A DNA stretch of 64,000 bases from an uncultured Eubacterium sp. (GCA_910589595.1 CAJUTM010000007.1:1-64000), one strand, 5' to 3'. Numbered from the stretch's first letter, positions 43,606 to 52,830 are shown. Program-made: numbers and translations. Notes: generated by a model not told the origin, from the sequence alone.

Positions 43606-43804
43606 CACAATATGAGCCGGAATACGGAGTAGCCACCTTACAATTACATGACAATTTTTGTCAGCGGGGCGGGTATGGCTGTCCTGCCTGCGGAAGTTAC
43701 AAATGATGGAGCGATTGCTCATAATGGGATTGTTTCCTGTTAAAATGAACATTTTCCCATATTTGGAATAGGATAATAAAAAAAGCAGGAGTAAAGAAGT
43801 AATT
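43606..43804. other. Intergenic spacer between activase promoter and LysM gene
   Basis: I see no gene here. It must hold the LysM promoter; a -10-like GATAAT occurs about 35 bases before the start, but the -35 is poor. Confidence 0.4.
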
Positions 43805-44371
43805 ATGCGACAACGTTTTTGTAATGGGATGATACATGTGATAAAAAAAGGAGATAACCTTTATCAGCTTAGCCGTAAATACCGTGTGCCGTTAGCATTG
43901 ATTTTACGGGCTAATCCATATGTAGATGTGTACAATTTGCAGCCGGGGCAGGAGATTTGTATTCCGATGTCCAGACCAATCATGCCGTTTCCGGGGGTGC
44001 GTCCGCCAAGACCGCGCTCTGATGAAGAAAGAATGGAAATGGAAGAAGAAATGCGGGATGAGATGAGAGAAGAGATGCAAGATGCAAGGGAAGATGCAAG
44101 GGAGGATGAAAGAGAGGAGCAGAGACGCAGGATGTCGGAGCCAGATTCAGTAGTTCGGGATATGGAACCGGATATTGACAGGGAAGAAAATGCGATGCCG
44201 ATGGAGCAGCAGGAAGAAGATGATGATGTTTATGTCACGAATGGCGTCATGAGTCTGGGAGACATATTAAAAGAAGTCGGGATGACAACCGATGAGCTGC
44301 TGGCGAACAATCATCCCGATGAAATTATTCTTGCGGCAGACGTTAAGCTTAATATATCGAAGAAAGTTTGA
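43805..44371 (+). CDS. LysM-domain protein with acidic/basic repeat spacer
   Basis: 188 residues, no signal peptide. One LysM near the N terminus (about 10-56; MIHVIKKGDNLYQLSRKYRV, ILRANPYVDVYNLQPGQEIC), a Met/Glu/Arg-rich repetitive segment (about 75-125) and a C-terminal LysM-like half (GDILKEVGMTTDELLANNHP). LysM proteins without signal peptides occur in spore coats of Firmicutes (SafA type), a plausible role. Its last 4 codons lie in the left copy of the 37-bp direct repeat. The start at 43805 has AGGAG rather far upstream. Confidence 0.75.
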   Translation: MRQRFCNGMIHVIKKGDNLYQLSRKYRVPLALILRANPYVDVYNLQPGQEICIPMSRPIMPFPGVRPPRPRSDEERMEMEEEMRDEMREEMQDAREDAREDEREEQRRRMSEPDSVVRDMEPDIDREENAMPMEQQEEDDDVYVTNGVMSLGDILKEVGMTTDELLANNHPDEIILAADVKLNISKKV

Positions 44372-44396
44372 CGAAGAAAATCCGAAACAGTAAAAT
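44360..44396 (+). repeat. Left direct repeat of the 44.4-52.9 kb island
   Basis: 37 bases beginning AAGAAAGTTTGAC and ending in TAAAAT; identical to 52861-52897 at 32 of 37 positions. It covers the KKV-stop end of the LysM gene and still shows a promoter shape, TTGACG, 17 bases, TAAAAT (44391-44396). Confidence 0.7.
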
Positions 44397-44415
44397 TTTA
44401 TTTTAATATGTAAAA

Positions 44416-44463
44416 AAGAAGCTGAGGCTTGGACTCTTATAATGGGGTTGAGCCTCTTTTTTA
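44416..44463 (+). terminator. Terminator after the LysM gene
   Basis: GAGGCT (about 44424-44429) pairs with AGCCTC (44451-44456), flanked by an A-run on the left and six T on the right. Confidence 0.65.
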
Positions 44464-44523
44464 AACAATTTATAAATATTACAATAAAGAATATTTAAAA
44501 AAATGATTAAAAAATAAAATTAC

Positions 44524-44552
44524 TTGTGTTTTTTTGCAAAATGTGTTAAAAT
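44524..44552 (+). promoter_or_regulatory. Likely promoter of the ligase-ACP operon
   Basis: TTGTGT (44524-44529), 17 bases, TAAAAT (44547-44552) with an extended -10 TG one base upstream. Confidence 0.5.
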
Positions 44553-44602
44553 TATGTTAAAAATTGAAAATAAATATTAATGTTTGGGTTTGGTTAAAAC
44601 AG

Positions 44603-46039
44603 ATGATAAACAACAGACTAATAGAAACAATATTTTCGGGTTTTCAAAATAGTGATAAGTGTGCTTTAATATCAGAACATAAAGAAGAGATAACATATCA
44701 GCAATTGTTTCGCTTAGTAACAGAGACAGGCACTTATTTAAAGGAAGAACGGGTAGCTTTACTGATTATGAATAATGATGTGGGAGCGGTTATTTTCTAT
44801 TTGTCCTGTTTAATGGTTGGAACCATACCCATTATATTAGATAAAAAAGTTACAGAATCGGAAGTACAACAATACATTAAAACGTATGAACCGGAGTTTA
44901 TTTTCGTTCCTCAGGACAGTGAAATGGAAGTTGTGGCTGACAGAAGTTCCGGTTATGGAATGACAAAAGCAATCTATCGTCATGTTCTTTATGAAAACAC
45001 AGGTGTGGCGGTAAAAGATATTTCACCCCTGTTGGCGGTATTGCTGCCGACATCCGGAACGACGCATGTTTCCAAGTTGGTTCGTATTAGTAAAGAAAAT
45101 ATTTATGATAACGCGAAAAATATATGCAGTTCATTGCAGATTAACGAAACGGATGTAGCCATTACATCAATACCACTATCGTACACGTATGGATTGTCGG
45201 TGCTGCATACTCACCTGCTAAAACATGCGACGATATTGCTCACCGATAAAAGTGTGCTGCAGAGAAAGTTTTGGGATTTCGCGAATCAATATCGGACAAC
45301 TTCTTTTGCAGGAGTTCCCTATACATATGAGTTACTGGAAAAGAACGGACATATTAATAAGGAAAATACAATCAAAACATATACACAGGCGGGCGGCAGG
45401 CTGCCTGTCCGGCTGCAAAAACTTTTTATGGAATATTGTTTGCGAACGGGGAAAAAGTTTTATGTCATGTATGGACAGACAGAGGCCACGGCGAGAATAA
45501 GCATTTTGCAGATGGAATATGCCGGAGAAAAATTGGGAAGTGTCGGGCAGCCAATTGATGGTGGAAAGATTTTTATTGAGACACGGGATTCTGCGCAACA
45601 TGAGGGGGAAATTATATACATCGGCAAAAATGTTTGCTTAGGGTATTGTACATGCTTAGAGGAGCTGAAGCGGAACGACGAAAATGGCGGGGTACTTCAC
45701 ACAGGGGACATTGGTTCTCTTGATAAAGACGGATTTTTATACATAACGGGGAGAAAATCCGATTTTATAAAAAAGTATGGCAGGCGCATCTGTCTATCTG
45801 ATATAGCGGTGATGATGGAGGAACAATATGGCATACAGGCAGTTGTAAGATATGAGGAGCCGGTTTTCATTATTGTATTTGAAGACAGGCATAAAGAAAA
45901 ACTGAAAGAGCTAGAAGAAACATTATACCTGCAGCTACATCTTTCAAAATCGGATTTTTCATTTCGAATGGTGAAAGAATTTGAGAGAACCTATAACGGA
46001 AAAATAAGAATGGGGGCAACAAATGATAAGTATTTATGA
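44603..46039 (+). CDS. Stand-alone adenylate-forming ligase (AMP-binding)
   Basis: 478 residues from ATG 44603 (a TTG at 44564 is also in frame; neither has a strong site). The core motifs are present: phosphate loop LLPTSGTTHVSKLVRIS (atypical after TSGTT), MYGQTEATARIS, LHTGDIGSLDKDGFLYITGR, and a C-terminal lid with NGKIRMGA containing the candidate catalytic Lys. It should activate a carboxylic or amino acid as the adenylate and load it on the carrier protein encoded next. A degenerate paralogue lies at 1330-2481. The DNA looks more AT-rich than that of flanking operons. Confidence 0.88.
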   Translation: MINNRLIETIFSGFQNSDKCALISEHKEEITYQQLFRLVTETGTYLKEERVALLIMNNDVGAVIFYLSCLMVGTIPIILDKKVTESEVQQYIKTYEPEFIFVPQDSEMEVVADRSSGYGMTKAIYRHVLYENTGVAVKDISPLLAVLLPTSGTTHVSKLVRISKENIYDNAKNICSSLQINETDVAITSIPLSYTYGLSVLHTHLLKHATILLTDKSVLQRKFWDFANQYRTTSFAGVPYTYELLEKNGHINKENTIKTYTQAGGRLPVRLQKLFMEYCLRTGKKFYVMYGQTEATARISILQMEYAGEKLGSVGQPIDGGKIFIETRDSAQHEGEIIYIGKNVCLGYCTCLEELKRNDENGGVLHTGDIGSLDKDGFLYITGRKSDFIKKYGRRICLSDIAVMMEEQYGIQAVVRYEEPVFIIVFEDRHKEKLKELEETLYLQLHLSKSDFSFRMVKEFERTYNGKIRMGATNDKYL

Positions 46040-46274
46040 GGAAGTGGTTATTATGATAGCCACAATTGCCAAAGTGGATAAGAACCGGATAAACGAAAAG
46101 ACAAACCTCTTCGAAGATTTGGATATGGATTCGCTGATTATTCTGGATTTTGTAAATCAGATGGAAGAAAGGTGGGATTTTAAACTAAGTGAACATCCGG
46201 AATTGCTGGATGAAATGGAAACGGTCGAGTCTTTAGTGGCCTATTTACAATACGAGATAGGGGGAGTGGAATGA
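46023..46274 (+). CDS. Acyl/peptidyl carrier protein
   Basis: 83 residues. Four-helix carrier fold with LFEDLDMDSLIILDFVNQ; Ser37 in DMDSL is the expected phosphopantetheine site. The start overlaps the ligase gene by 17 bases and follows GGGGG, and its stop overlaps the next gene (ATGA), so ligase, carrier and second ligase are translated together. It is not the fatty-acid ACP, given the context and the D-M-D-S-L variant. No phosphopantetheinyl transferase is nearby. Confidence 0.9.
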   Translation: MISIYEEVVIMIATIAKVDKNRINEKTNLFEDLDMDSLIILDFVNQMEERWDFKLSEHPELLDEMETVESLVAYLQYEIGGVE

Positions 46275-47443
46275 AAAGAGATGAGATTGCCAGATATGCA
46301 TATGAAAATGTGCCCTTTTACGTGGATTTACATAAAAATGGAAATTCATGGGAGGATTATCCTGTGATAGATAAGAAGACAATGCTTATCCATATGGATT
46401 CTGTTTTTGCGCCCCAATATATGGGTGATTTATTTGCCAATAAATTAGAACGAGTTTTAACATCCGGTTCAACGGGAGAATGTTTTGAAGTGTTTTGGAA
46501 GAAGAGTCATATTATGAAGTCGCTAATTCCTTTGTGGGATAAAAGAAAACGATACTATAACATATCTCCTGACGACCGAAGATGTTATTTTTTTACAACG
46601 AAAATTGTTGATGGCAGGGAATTACAAATAGAAGAGTTAGACTACGGACTGGGATTTAGCAAGATGGATTTATGTGAGAAAAGGGTGCTTGCCATATACA
46701 ATCTTAATCCCCGCTGGATGATTGTGCAGCCGTCAATGCTTATTTTGCTGACAACAATGACAAAGAAACACGGCCTGCCGCCGTTACCGGATTTAACATA
46801 CATAGAACTGACTGGTGAGAGCATAACGGAGAGCGCCAGAAAATCCGTGAGAGAATTTTTCGGATGTGAGGTCGCCAGCCAATATGGCTGTTATGAGGCA
46901 AATTCCATTGCCTATGAATGTCCTTATGGCGGTCTGCATGTAATGTCGGAAAATGTATTTGTGGAAACGGTGGGAGAAGATTTGTGTATTACTTCCCTGC
47001 ATAATAAAGTAATGCCTTTCATTCGATACAAAATCGGGGATAAAGGCAAAGTGATATATGAGCATAACTGCCCGTGCGGCAGCAGGGAGCCGGTAATTGA
47101 CTTGCAGAAAGCAAGGCAGAATGACTGGATTTATCATGCAGACGGAACGGTGAGCCACAGTGATTTGTTCTGTAATATTGTTGATAAAATTAATTTGTCG
47201 CTGCAGCAGGCAATTTTGCAATATCAGATTATTCAGACAGATTATGAGGAGTTTGAAGTATATATCGTAATAAACGAAGAGGAAGATGACTTGGAAATAC
47301 AGACGATGTTTGTCACATTTTATGAAAAATATCAACGGAAAAGTAAATTTACGTTTTACTTTGTTGATTATTTATATCCAAGTGAAAAAACAGGAAAATT
47401 CGCTTGGTTTGTTTCTAAAGTGAAAGAGAGGAGGATACTGTGA
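46271..47443 (+). CDS. PaaK/CapK-like adenylate-forming protein
   Basis: 390 residues of the phenylacetate-CoA ligase group. TSGSTGECFEVFWKK is the phosphate loop; YIELTGESI and SQYGCYEANSIAYEC the substrate region; IRYKIGDKGKV the hinge; and the C-terminal part ends with PSEKTGKFAW, where the lid lysine lies. Such enzymes activate aryl or acyl acids to CoA or carrier thioesters. Together with the upstream ligase there are two activation enzymes and one carrier. The gene ends inside hairpin A of the RNA element at 47440. Confidence 0.85.
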   Translation: MKRDEIARYAYENVPFYVDLHKNGNSWEDYPVIDKKTMLIHMDSVFAPQYMGDLFANKLERVLTSGSTGECFEVFWKKSHIMKSLIPLWDKRKRYYNISPDDRRCYFFTTKIVDGRELQIEELDYGLGFSKMDLCEKRVLAIYNLNPRWMIVQPSMLILLTTMTKKHGLPPLPDLTYIELTGESITESARKSVREFFGCEVASQYGCYEANSIAYECPYGGLHVMSENVFVETVGEDLCITSLHNKVMPFIRYKIGDKGKVIYEHNCPCGSREPVIDLQKARQNDWIYHADGTVSHSDLFCNIVDKINLSLQQAILQYQIIQTDYEEFEVYIVINEEEDDLEIQTMFVTFYEKYQRKSKFTFYFVDYLYPSEKTGKFAWFVSKVKERRIL

Positions 47444-47585
47444 AAAATTGCATTGATATGCCAATTTTTCACAGGACTATTTGTGCCGAGAACGTCACAA
47501 ATAGCCCTTATCCGACAAGAGAAACTGCGTTGCAGATTTCTCTTGCGGTTCCTCGAACGAAAGCGTTCTCGGAATGGAGGATTCT
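47440..47585 (+). promoter_or_regulatory. Structured RNA element with pseudoknot, copy 2 (S8 protease leader)
   Basis: Hairpin A (47440-47472): GTGAAAAATTG / CAATTTTTCAC with loop TGAT, containing the upstream stop codon. Hairpin B: CTATTTGTG (47477-47485) / CACAAATAG (47496-47504). Its loop CCGAGAACG (47486-47494) is the exact complement of CGTTCTCGG (47564-47572), which ends two bases before TGGAGG. Hairpin C (47516-47545): CAAGAGAAA / TTTCTCTTG. The 3' strand can alternatively form GAACG / CGTTC locally. The spacer TCCGACA and the CGGTTC after hairpin C are shared with copy 1. Confidence 0.75.
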
Positions 47586-49787
47586 ATGAAAAAACGAGAG
47601 ATGTTAAAAAGGGGTTGTGCAGTTTTAGTCATTGTGGCAATGTTTGGGTACTATTGCCTGAATGGCGGCGATGTCAGGGCAGCCGCTAACGGAACAGAAC
47701 GTATGTTGCCGGAAGACGGGGAAGCACAGGGCGCTGACGATGGAACGAAAAGAGAGCAAGCAGGAAACGGAGGGAATACAAAGGATTATATCGTTAAGAC
47801 CAGTTCGGAAAGGAGTCTTTCAAAAATTAAGGATAACTATTCGTCAAGTGATGAAATCAACGAAAATAAGAAGGATATGCTCGAAGAGAATCAATTGGCG
47901 TCCGTAGAGTTATCGGGGTTGGAAACTGCTATTTTGGAACAGGATGAAAATGTGGTGTATGTAGAAGAGGACGCGATTGTTGAGGCGAGCGCGGCTTCGC
48001 CTGCAGGGAAAAAAGCTCACATAAAAGAGAGGAAGCGGCATAAAATGCAAGAAAACAGACAAAAGAAAAATAAGTCGTCTGCCGAATGGAATGTGAGGAT
48101 GATAAAAGCGGATAAAAAGACAAACAAAAAAGAGGGGAAGCCGGCACAGCGGATTAAAGTTGCCGTTTTGGATTCGGGAATTGACTGGGGGAATGACATA
48201 AATCTTGCCTATCAGGTAAGCCTTGTTCCCGATGAGGAAGAGATGACACAAATATTTATGGATGGTACGGGCCACGGTACATCCGTTGCCAGCTTAATTG
48301 CAGCAGAGGATGACGATATCGGAGTTACCGGAATAAACAGTAATGTTGACATTTATTCCTATCGGGTTTTGGACGACGCCAATCAGGCTCCTGTCAGCCG
48401 CGTTGTGGAAGCAATCTACATGGCGATAGAGAAAAAGGTAAACATAATCAATATGAGTTTTGGACTCAATACCGATTCAGAAACATTGAGGGAAGCGGTT
48501 CAGGCGGCAAAAGAAGCGGGAATTCTTATTATTGCGGCCGCCGGAAATACCGGAGATAAGGGAGTACAGTATCCTGCCGCCTATGAGGATGTAGTAGCCG
48601 TAGGCGCTGTCAATAAGGACGGTCTGGTAGAAGACTATAGCGCAAAAGGCGAAGAAGTGGAGCTCGTAGCTCCGGGAGAATTAGTCCGGACAACCGGATT
48701 TGTCGGTACGGAGGAAGTGACATTGGGCACCAGCCTTGCCGCACCGCAGGTTGCGGCAGTTGCGGCTCTCATATGGCAGAAAGATACGAAGGTATCGGTC
48801 GATTTTGTAAGAGGTCTGCTGAATGAAAGCGCAAACTTATACGGCAGGACAGACGAATATGGCAATGGCCTTGTGGACGCCGAATATGCACTCAGTCATT
48901 ATAATGAATACAAAAGAAAATATAAAGATAATAACAGGAAGACAAAGCAGCTGATTGCAGAAAACAAGAGCGGGGTTACCACTTTTGAAGATACCGGATG
49001 TATAGAAGGCTCTTGGTCACAGTCTTTACACGACCAGTTGGTAGGGGACAGCAGTAAGATTTGTGTAAGAGCCGGCGCAAGGTTTCCGGATTTTTCTGGA
49101 AAAAAGGAATTTACCTATGGCGGAACCGAATATGAGTATAATATGGGAACGGATAAAAATAGGGTATTTGCGGGAATGACAGTAAATGGCTGGTGGCATG
49201 GCTATTTTGCGACGAATTACATTAAGGCAGTCATTTATGCGGCGCGTATGGGCAATGAAATCAATGCAGGCAGGAGCTATACAGCGGCAAGCAATTCGTT
49301 TGATTATAATGGAGCATTCTATATGAGGCAAGGTATAGGTAGTTTATATGCTAATTCCGAAATTGGATGGAAATATATTCTTTACTATATAAAAAAGAAT
49401 AATAAAAATAATACCAACGCTCAGAATCAGAAAAATTCAAAAGGTTTTAAAAAGGCGGTTTTATGGGGAATGGCGCTGCATGCGGCTACAGATACATACG
49501 CACATAGTGCGCAAATTAAGAGTGGACGTATTAAGCATACCGGTGGTTATACGGATGCCGACGACAAAACCTACATTGGAACAAGATATCAGGATGCGGC
49601 TGCCGTTGCAAGAAAAATAATGAATAAGTATATTACTAAAGGAGAATTAACTGCTTGGGATTTAACTGTGCCGGGGAATCATACAGTGGGATATGAACTT
49701 ATCAATTATCAAACCTATATGCGTCAGGCGGATGCAAGTATGTCTGGTTATAAATATACTTATTCTTATTCCTCTGGTTCTAAATAA
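47586..49787 (+). CDS. Secreted S8 subtilisin-like protease fused to a phospholipase-C-like domain
   Basis: 733 residues from ATG 47586 (TGGAGG site). Signal sequence or anchor (about 8-28), an inhibitor-I9-like propeptide (about 60-140, KDYIVKTSSERSLSKIKDNY), then the protease: Asp196 (VAVLDSGIDWG), His230 (GTGHGTSVASLIA), Asn in AAAGNTGD and Ser383 (GTSLAAPQVAAVAAL). The C-terminal 280 residues contain ALHAATDTYAHSA (about 629-641) and upstream His, like zinc-dependent phospholipase C-type domains. This pairing is unusual to my knowledge. Partners in the island may be its substrates. Confidence 0.85.
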   Translation: MKKREMLKRGCAVLVIVAMFGYYCLNGGDVRAAANGTERMLPEDGEAQGADDGTKREQAGNGGNTKDYIVKTSSERSLSKIKDNYSSSDEINENKKDMLEENQLASVELSGLETAILEQDENVVYVEEDAIVEASAASPAGKKAHIKERKRHKMQENRQKKNKSSAEWNVRMIKADKKTNKKEGKPAQRIKVAVLDSGIDWGNDINLAYQVSLVPDEEEMTQIFMDGTGHGTSVASLIAAEDDDIGVTGINSNVDIYSYRVLDDANQAPVSRVVEAIYMAIEKKVNIINMSFGLNTDSETLREAVQAAKEAGILIIAAAGNTGDKGVQYPAAYEDVVAVGAVNKDGLVEDYSAKGEEVELVAPGELVRTTGFVGTEEVTLGTSLAAPQVAAVAALIWQKDTKVSVDFVRGLLNESANLYGRTDEYGNGLVDAEYALSHYNEYKRKYKDNNRKTKQLIAENKSGVTTFEDTGCIEGSWSQSLHDQLVGDSSKICVRAGARFPDFSGKKEFTYGGTEYEYNMGTDKNRVFAGMTVNGWWHGYFATNYIKAVIYAARMGNEINAGRSYTAASNSFDYNGAFYMRQGIGSLYANSEIGWKYILYYIKKNNKNNTNAQNQKNSKGFKKAVLWGMALHAATDTYAHSAQIKSGRIKHTGGYTDADDKTYIGTRYQDAAAVARKIMNKYITKGELTAWDLTVPGNHTVGYELINYQTYMRQADASMSGYKYTYSYSSGSK

Positions 49788-49824
49788 TCCATTGTTATTA
49801 TTATATCATTTGCAGGAGGTAATC

Positions 49825-50991
49825 ATGAAAAAAATAATTTTTATAACGTTAGTTCTTTTTCTAACAATACTAAATTTCCAATATGTGGAAGCAAAAAAGA
49901 AAACCTATCAAAATGGAAATTTCCGTTACACATACAAGACGGGAAAAAAGGGCGTGTGGATTACAAATATTAAACCGCTCTCCAAGAAAGGCATTGGCAC
50001 ACTGAATATCCCTTCCCATATTCAAGGGAAAAAAGTAGTAAAACTTGGCGCGGATGAGGATTTTGATGGTTATGGCTCTGATGGTGATTGCAATGTTTTT
50101 GGCATTGGGCCTGATCCGGAGGGGAATGGGAGCCGTCTTGTTCCGCAACATAGGATAAATATGGTTAAAAAGATAAAAACAATCAAAATTCCTTCGACGG
50201 TAGAGACACTGGGGTTCTTTTGCTTTGATTTTATAGGGGATGGGAAAACCATTAATATTCCGCAAAAGGTGAAAAAATATGTTATATCACAATTTACGAA
50301 AATCAAGTGGAAAAAAATAACCATATCTGCCCAAAATAAAAAGTTTAAAGTAAAAAATGGCTGTCTGCTCTCGAGGGATGGAACGGTAGTGTACGGTTTT
50401 GTAAAAAAGAAGAAGAAAATGGTGATTCCAGAAACGGTAAAGACAATTGACACTACGGACTGGCATACGCAGCAGGCGGGTACGGGAGATTACAATGGCT
50501 GCCCTGTTATTGTTATTCCCAAATCAGTAAATAAAATAGCAAAATATGCATTTTCAACGGATAAACCAGTTACGATAAAGATTGCAAAAGGGAATAAGAG
50601 ATATGCGGTTCAATATGGCTCTGTGTATAGTAAAGTATCCGGAAGACTGGTATTGGGATATATCAATAAAGGAGTATTAAAGGTTCCCGAAAAAGTTACC
50701 CGTATAAATAATGATACAGCCGGAATGTTAGGCTGGGGCACCAGACTAAAAAAAATTATAATTCCGTCCGGTGTTAAGGAAATTCATTCTTTATTAAAAA
50801 CAGAATATTATGTGGATGAATTCATTTGTGTCATCCGCTGCCAGAAACCACCTAAACTGCTAGATTCACTTTATGTAATGTATGTTTACAAGTGTACGGT
50901 ATATGTACCGAAAAACTGCAAAAATAGTTATGAGAAGGAATGGAAAGGGAAAATTGATCCGGATGTAGATGTTAAATATATTGAAGTGTAG
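49825..50991 (+). CDS. Secreted BspA-type leucine-rich repeat protein
   Basis: 388 residues from ATG 49825 (AGGAGG at 6 bases); the open frame extends back into the protease gene but without a site. Signal peptide MKKIIFITLVLFLTILNFQY to about residue 23, then irregular LRR_5 repeats of the pattern IPSTVETLGFFCFDF, INIPQKVKKYV, MVIPETVKTIDTT, LKVPEKVTRINN. Such proteins mediate binding at the cell surface. It lacks a wall anchor. A decayed fragment of a related protein lies at 63380-63682. Confidence 0.82.
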   Translation: MKKIIFITLVLFLTILNFQYVEAKKKTYQNGNFRYTYKTGKKGVWITNIKPLSKKGIGTLNIPSHIQGKKVVKLGADEDFDGYGSDGDCNVFGIGPDPEGNGSRLVPQHRINMVKKIKTIKIPSTVETLGFFCFDFIGDGKTINIPQKVKKYVISQFTKIKWKKITISAQNKKFKVKNGCLLSRDGTVVYGFVKKKKKMVIPETVKTIDTTDWHTQQAGTGDYNGCPVIVIPKSVNKIAKYAFSTDKPVTIKIAKGNKRYAVQYGSVYSKVSGRLVLGYINKGVLKVPEKVTRINNDTAGMLGWGTRLKKIIIPSGVKEIHSLLKTEYYVDEFICVIRCQKPPKLLDSLYVMYVYKCTVYVPKNCKNSYEKEWKGKIDPDVDVKYIEV

Positions 50992-51060
50992 AGGCGGCAG
51001 CAGGATAAGGTTTTCTGTGCTTTTAAAGGAATAGCGTTTGAGGAGAGTGAGATTCGCAGG

Positions 51061-51873
51061 ATGACAACACGTAATTATATTAATTCATCGCCGGAGGCTT
51101 CCGTGCTGGAACAGATTTGCAGAGATGAAAGGGTTGATGATGTGTGGCTTTTAAACTTTTTTTCAGCCGTTACATATTCTGCCTCCAAAAAAGTATTACA
51201 ATTTACACCACTGAAAGAGATGTGGGAATATGGTCTCGTTGTAAAGAGATATTTGGAATATCCGAGTATTTCCGTGGAGGAGCTTGGCGATGTCTTTGAG
51301 GAAATACAGTATTATTTGCAGCAAAAAGATTATATTGTCCATTTTGTTGATGAAGCTCTGGAGAGTGATAGGATTAACCTGATTCTCAACATTTCATTGC
51401 ATGACCGGAAAGTAACTTTCCGGTCATGGTCATTAAGCGGAGAAATGCAGGAAAGTTCGCTTTCTTATGAAGAGTATGGAAAGAGATATATGGTTTGTGG
51501 ATTGTCCGGAGGAGTGGTGCGTTTTGATATATATAGTCCGGTAAAACAAAAGAAAGAGTTTCATTTAAGTGTGCTGCAAAAGAGAATGCACGGAAGTAAG
51601 CTATCCGCTATTAACAGGAAGCGTTGTCTGGCAGACAACAAGGGAATTAGCGTTTCATCTAAGGTTATGCGGGAGTGGTTCACAGTCTTTCAGGATGTCA
51701 TTTCCCTGTTTGATAAAGAACAACTTTTTACGTCTTCTTTTGTTATCAGGAATGAAGAGAGGCAGCTCTTTGAAACAGATACGGGGTATGGTGACGCAGA
51801 ACATCTGAGGCAGATGATAAAAGTGTATAACAAACTTTTGGGAAGATTAAAAAAATGTAGTAAGAGGTGTTGA
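51061..51873 (+). CDS. Unknown protein, probable inactive paralogue of the next gene product
   Basis: 270 residues, no signal peptide. I do not recognise a family. It can be aligned by eye with the following protein: KRYLEYPSISVEELGDVFEE against KSFIEYPYAYCTEEIICRQV, and LILNISLHDRKVTFRSW against GCFVYGYDSEEKIFYTQGY, but it lacks the Cys and His seen there. ATG 51061 follows GAGGAG at a rather long 14 bases. The C terminus ends in KKCSKRC. Confidence 0.6.
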   Translation: MTTRNYINSSPEASVLEQICRDERVDDVWLLNFFSAVTYSASKKVLQFTPLKEMWEYGLVVKRYLEYPSISVEELGDVFEEIQYYLQQKDYIVHFVDEALESDRINLILNISLHDRKVTFRSWSLSGEMQESSLSYEEYGKRYMVCGLSGGVVRFDIYSPVKQKKEFHLSVLQKRMHGSKLSAINRKRCLADNKGISVSSKVMREWFTVFQDVISLFDKEQLFTSSFVIRNEERQLFETDTGYGDAEHLRQMIKVYNKLLGRLKKCSKRC

Positions 51874-51876
51874 CAA

Positions 51877-52830
51877 ATGAAAAAAATATTAAAAAATCTG
51901 CAGCCATCTATCCGCTCATATTTGGGAGACGCCTTTTGTTTTAGCATAATCAACGATTGGGCGTTTGATTCCGGATGGGTCTATGACAAGTATATTCATT
52001 TGGAATATACTTCTTTTGATAGGCAGATAAAATATGCAGATTACGATTACTATGATTTTGCTGCGAACGAGGGTGTATTTATAAAATCTTTTATAGAATA
52101 CCCTTATGCGTATTGCACAGAAGAAATTATATGCCGTCAGGTTATGAATATGCTCGGGCACAATGAATATTGTTTTGCCTTGTGGGATGAAAGCGTGGTA
52201 GTAAACCATCTGTATCAGGGAACGGAAAGTGCGGTATATGAACACGGGTGTTTTGTATATGGTTACGATAGCGAAGAAAAAATATTTTATACGCAGGGTT
52301 ATATAAGAAGTGAAAAGTGGGAGCATTATACGATTCCTTTCGACGTGTTTTACAAAGCGGTTTCCTATTGTTCGGAAAAAGGGGAAATCGCACTGATTGG
52401 ATACAAAGTAAAGAACAATTACGAGTGGAAGTTTGATTATGAAAAGATGAAAGAGGAAATAAATTTATACAGTGAACGTGCTCGTTTGCCGGTAATGAGT
52501 GATAATTATGATTCGCATACAGTAATTCATTTTTTTTCTAATCTTACTGTGGGAGAGGCCATACATTATCCGTCCGTCTATTGTATTTATGAGCATAAGG
52601 CCTTATTTGAAAAAAGAATAAAATATTTGCTTGCACATGGTTATATAGAGAACAATGGGGTTATGGAATTAGCAGCGGAGGTGAGAAAAAGCAGCAGGAA
52701 AGTATTGCTGATGGTGATTCGCTATAATTCATCAATGGAGAAAGAACTGCTTGACATAATATATAAGGAAGTAAAAAGAATGTCGGATATCGAAAAAGAA
52801 TTATTATCCAAAATTGATTTTATAGTTTAG
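51877..52830 (+). CDS. Unknown protein with C39/BtrH-like cysteine-protease-fold pattern
   Basis: 317 residues, no signal peptide; AGAGGTG site, 3 bases after the previous stop. Residues 17-24 read LGDAFCFS, and about 100 residues later EHGCFVYGYDSEEKIFY follows, the spacing and shape of the Cys and His-x-GyD strands in C39-like and butirosin BtrH N-terminal domains. BtrH is known to move an acyl group from a carrier protein to an amine. With a ligase and a carrier in the same island, an acyltransferase role is a reasonable hypothesis, but the match is by eye and weak. Confidence 0.55.
   Translation: MKKILKNLQPSIRSYLGDAFCFSIINDWAFDSGWVYDKYIHLEYTSFDRQIKYADYDYYDFAANEGVFIKSFIEYPYAYCTEEIICRQVMNMLGHNEYCFALWDESVVVNHLYQGTESAVYEHGCFVYGYDSEEKIFYTQGYIRSEKWEHYTIPFDVFYKAVSYCSEKGEIALIGYKVKNNYEWKFDYEKMKEEINLYSERARLPVMSDNYDSHTVIHFFSNLTVGEAIHYPSVYCIYEHKALFEKRIKYLLAHGYIENNGVMELAAEVRKSSRKVLLMVIRYNSSMEKELLDIIYKEVKRMSDIEKELLSKIDFIV

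Noticed and set aside
47453..47689. 78-codon ORF across RNA copy 2 and into the protease gene
   Set aside because: Its frame is shifted relative to the other copies and it overlaps a well-supported gene start. I treat the region as structured RNA.
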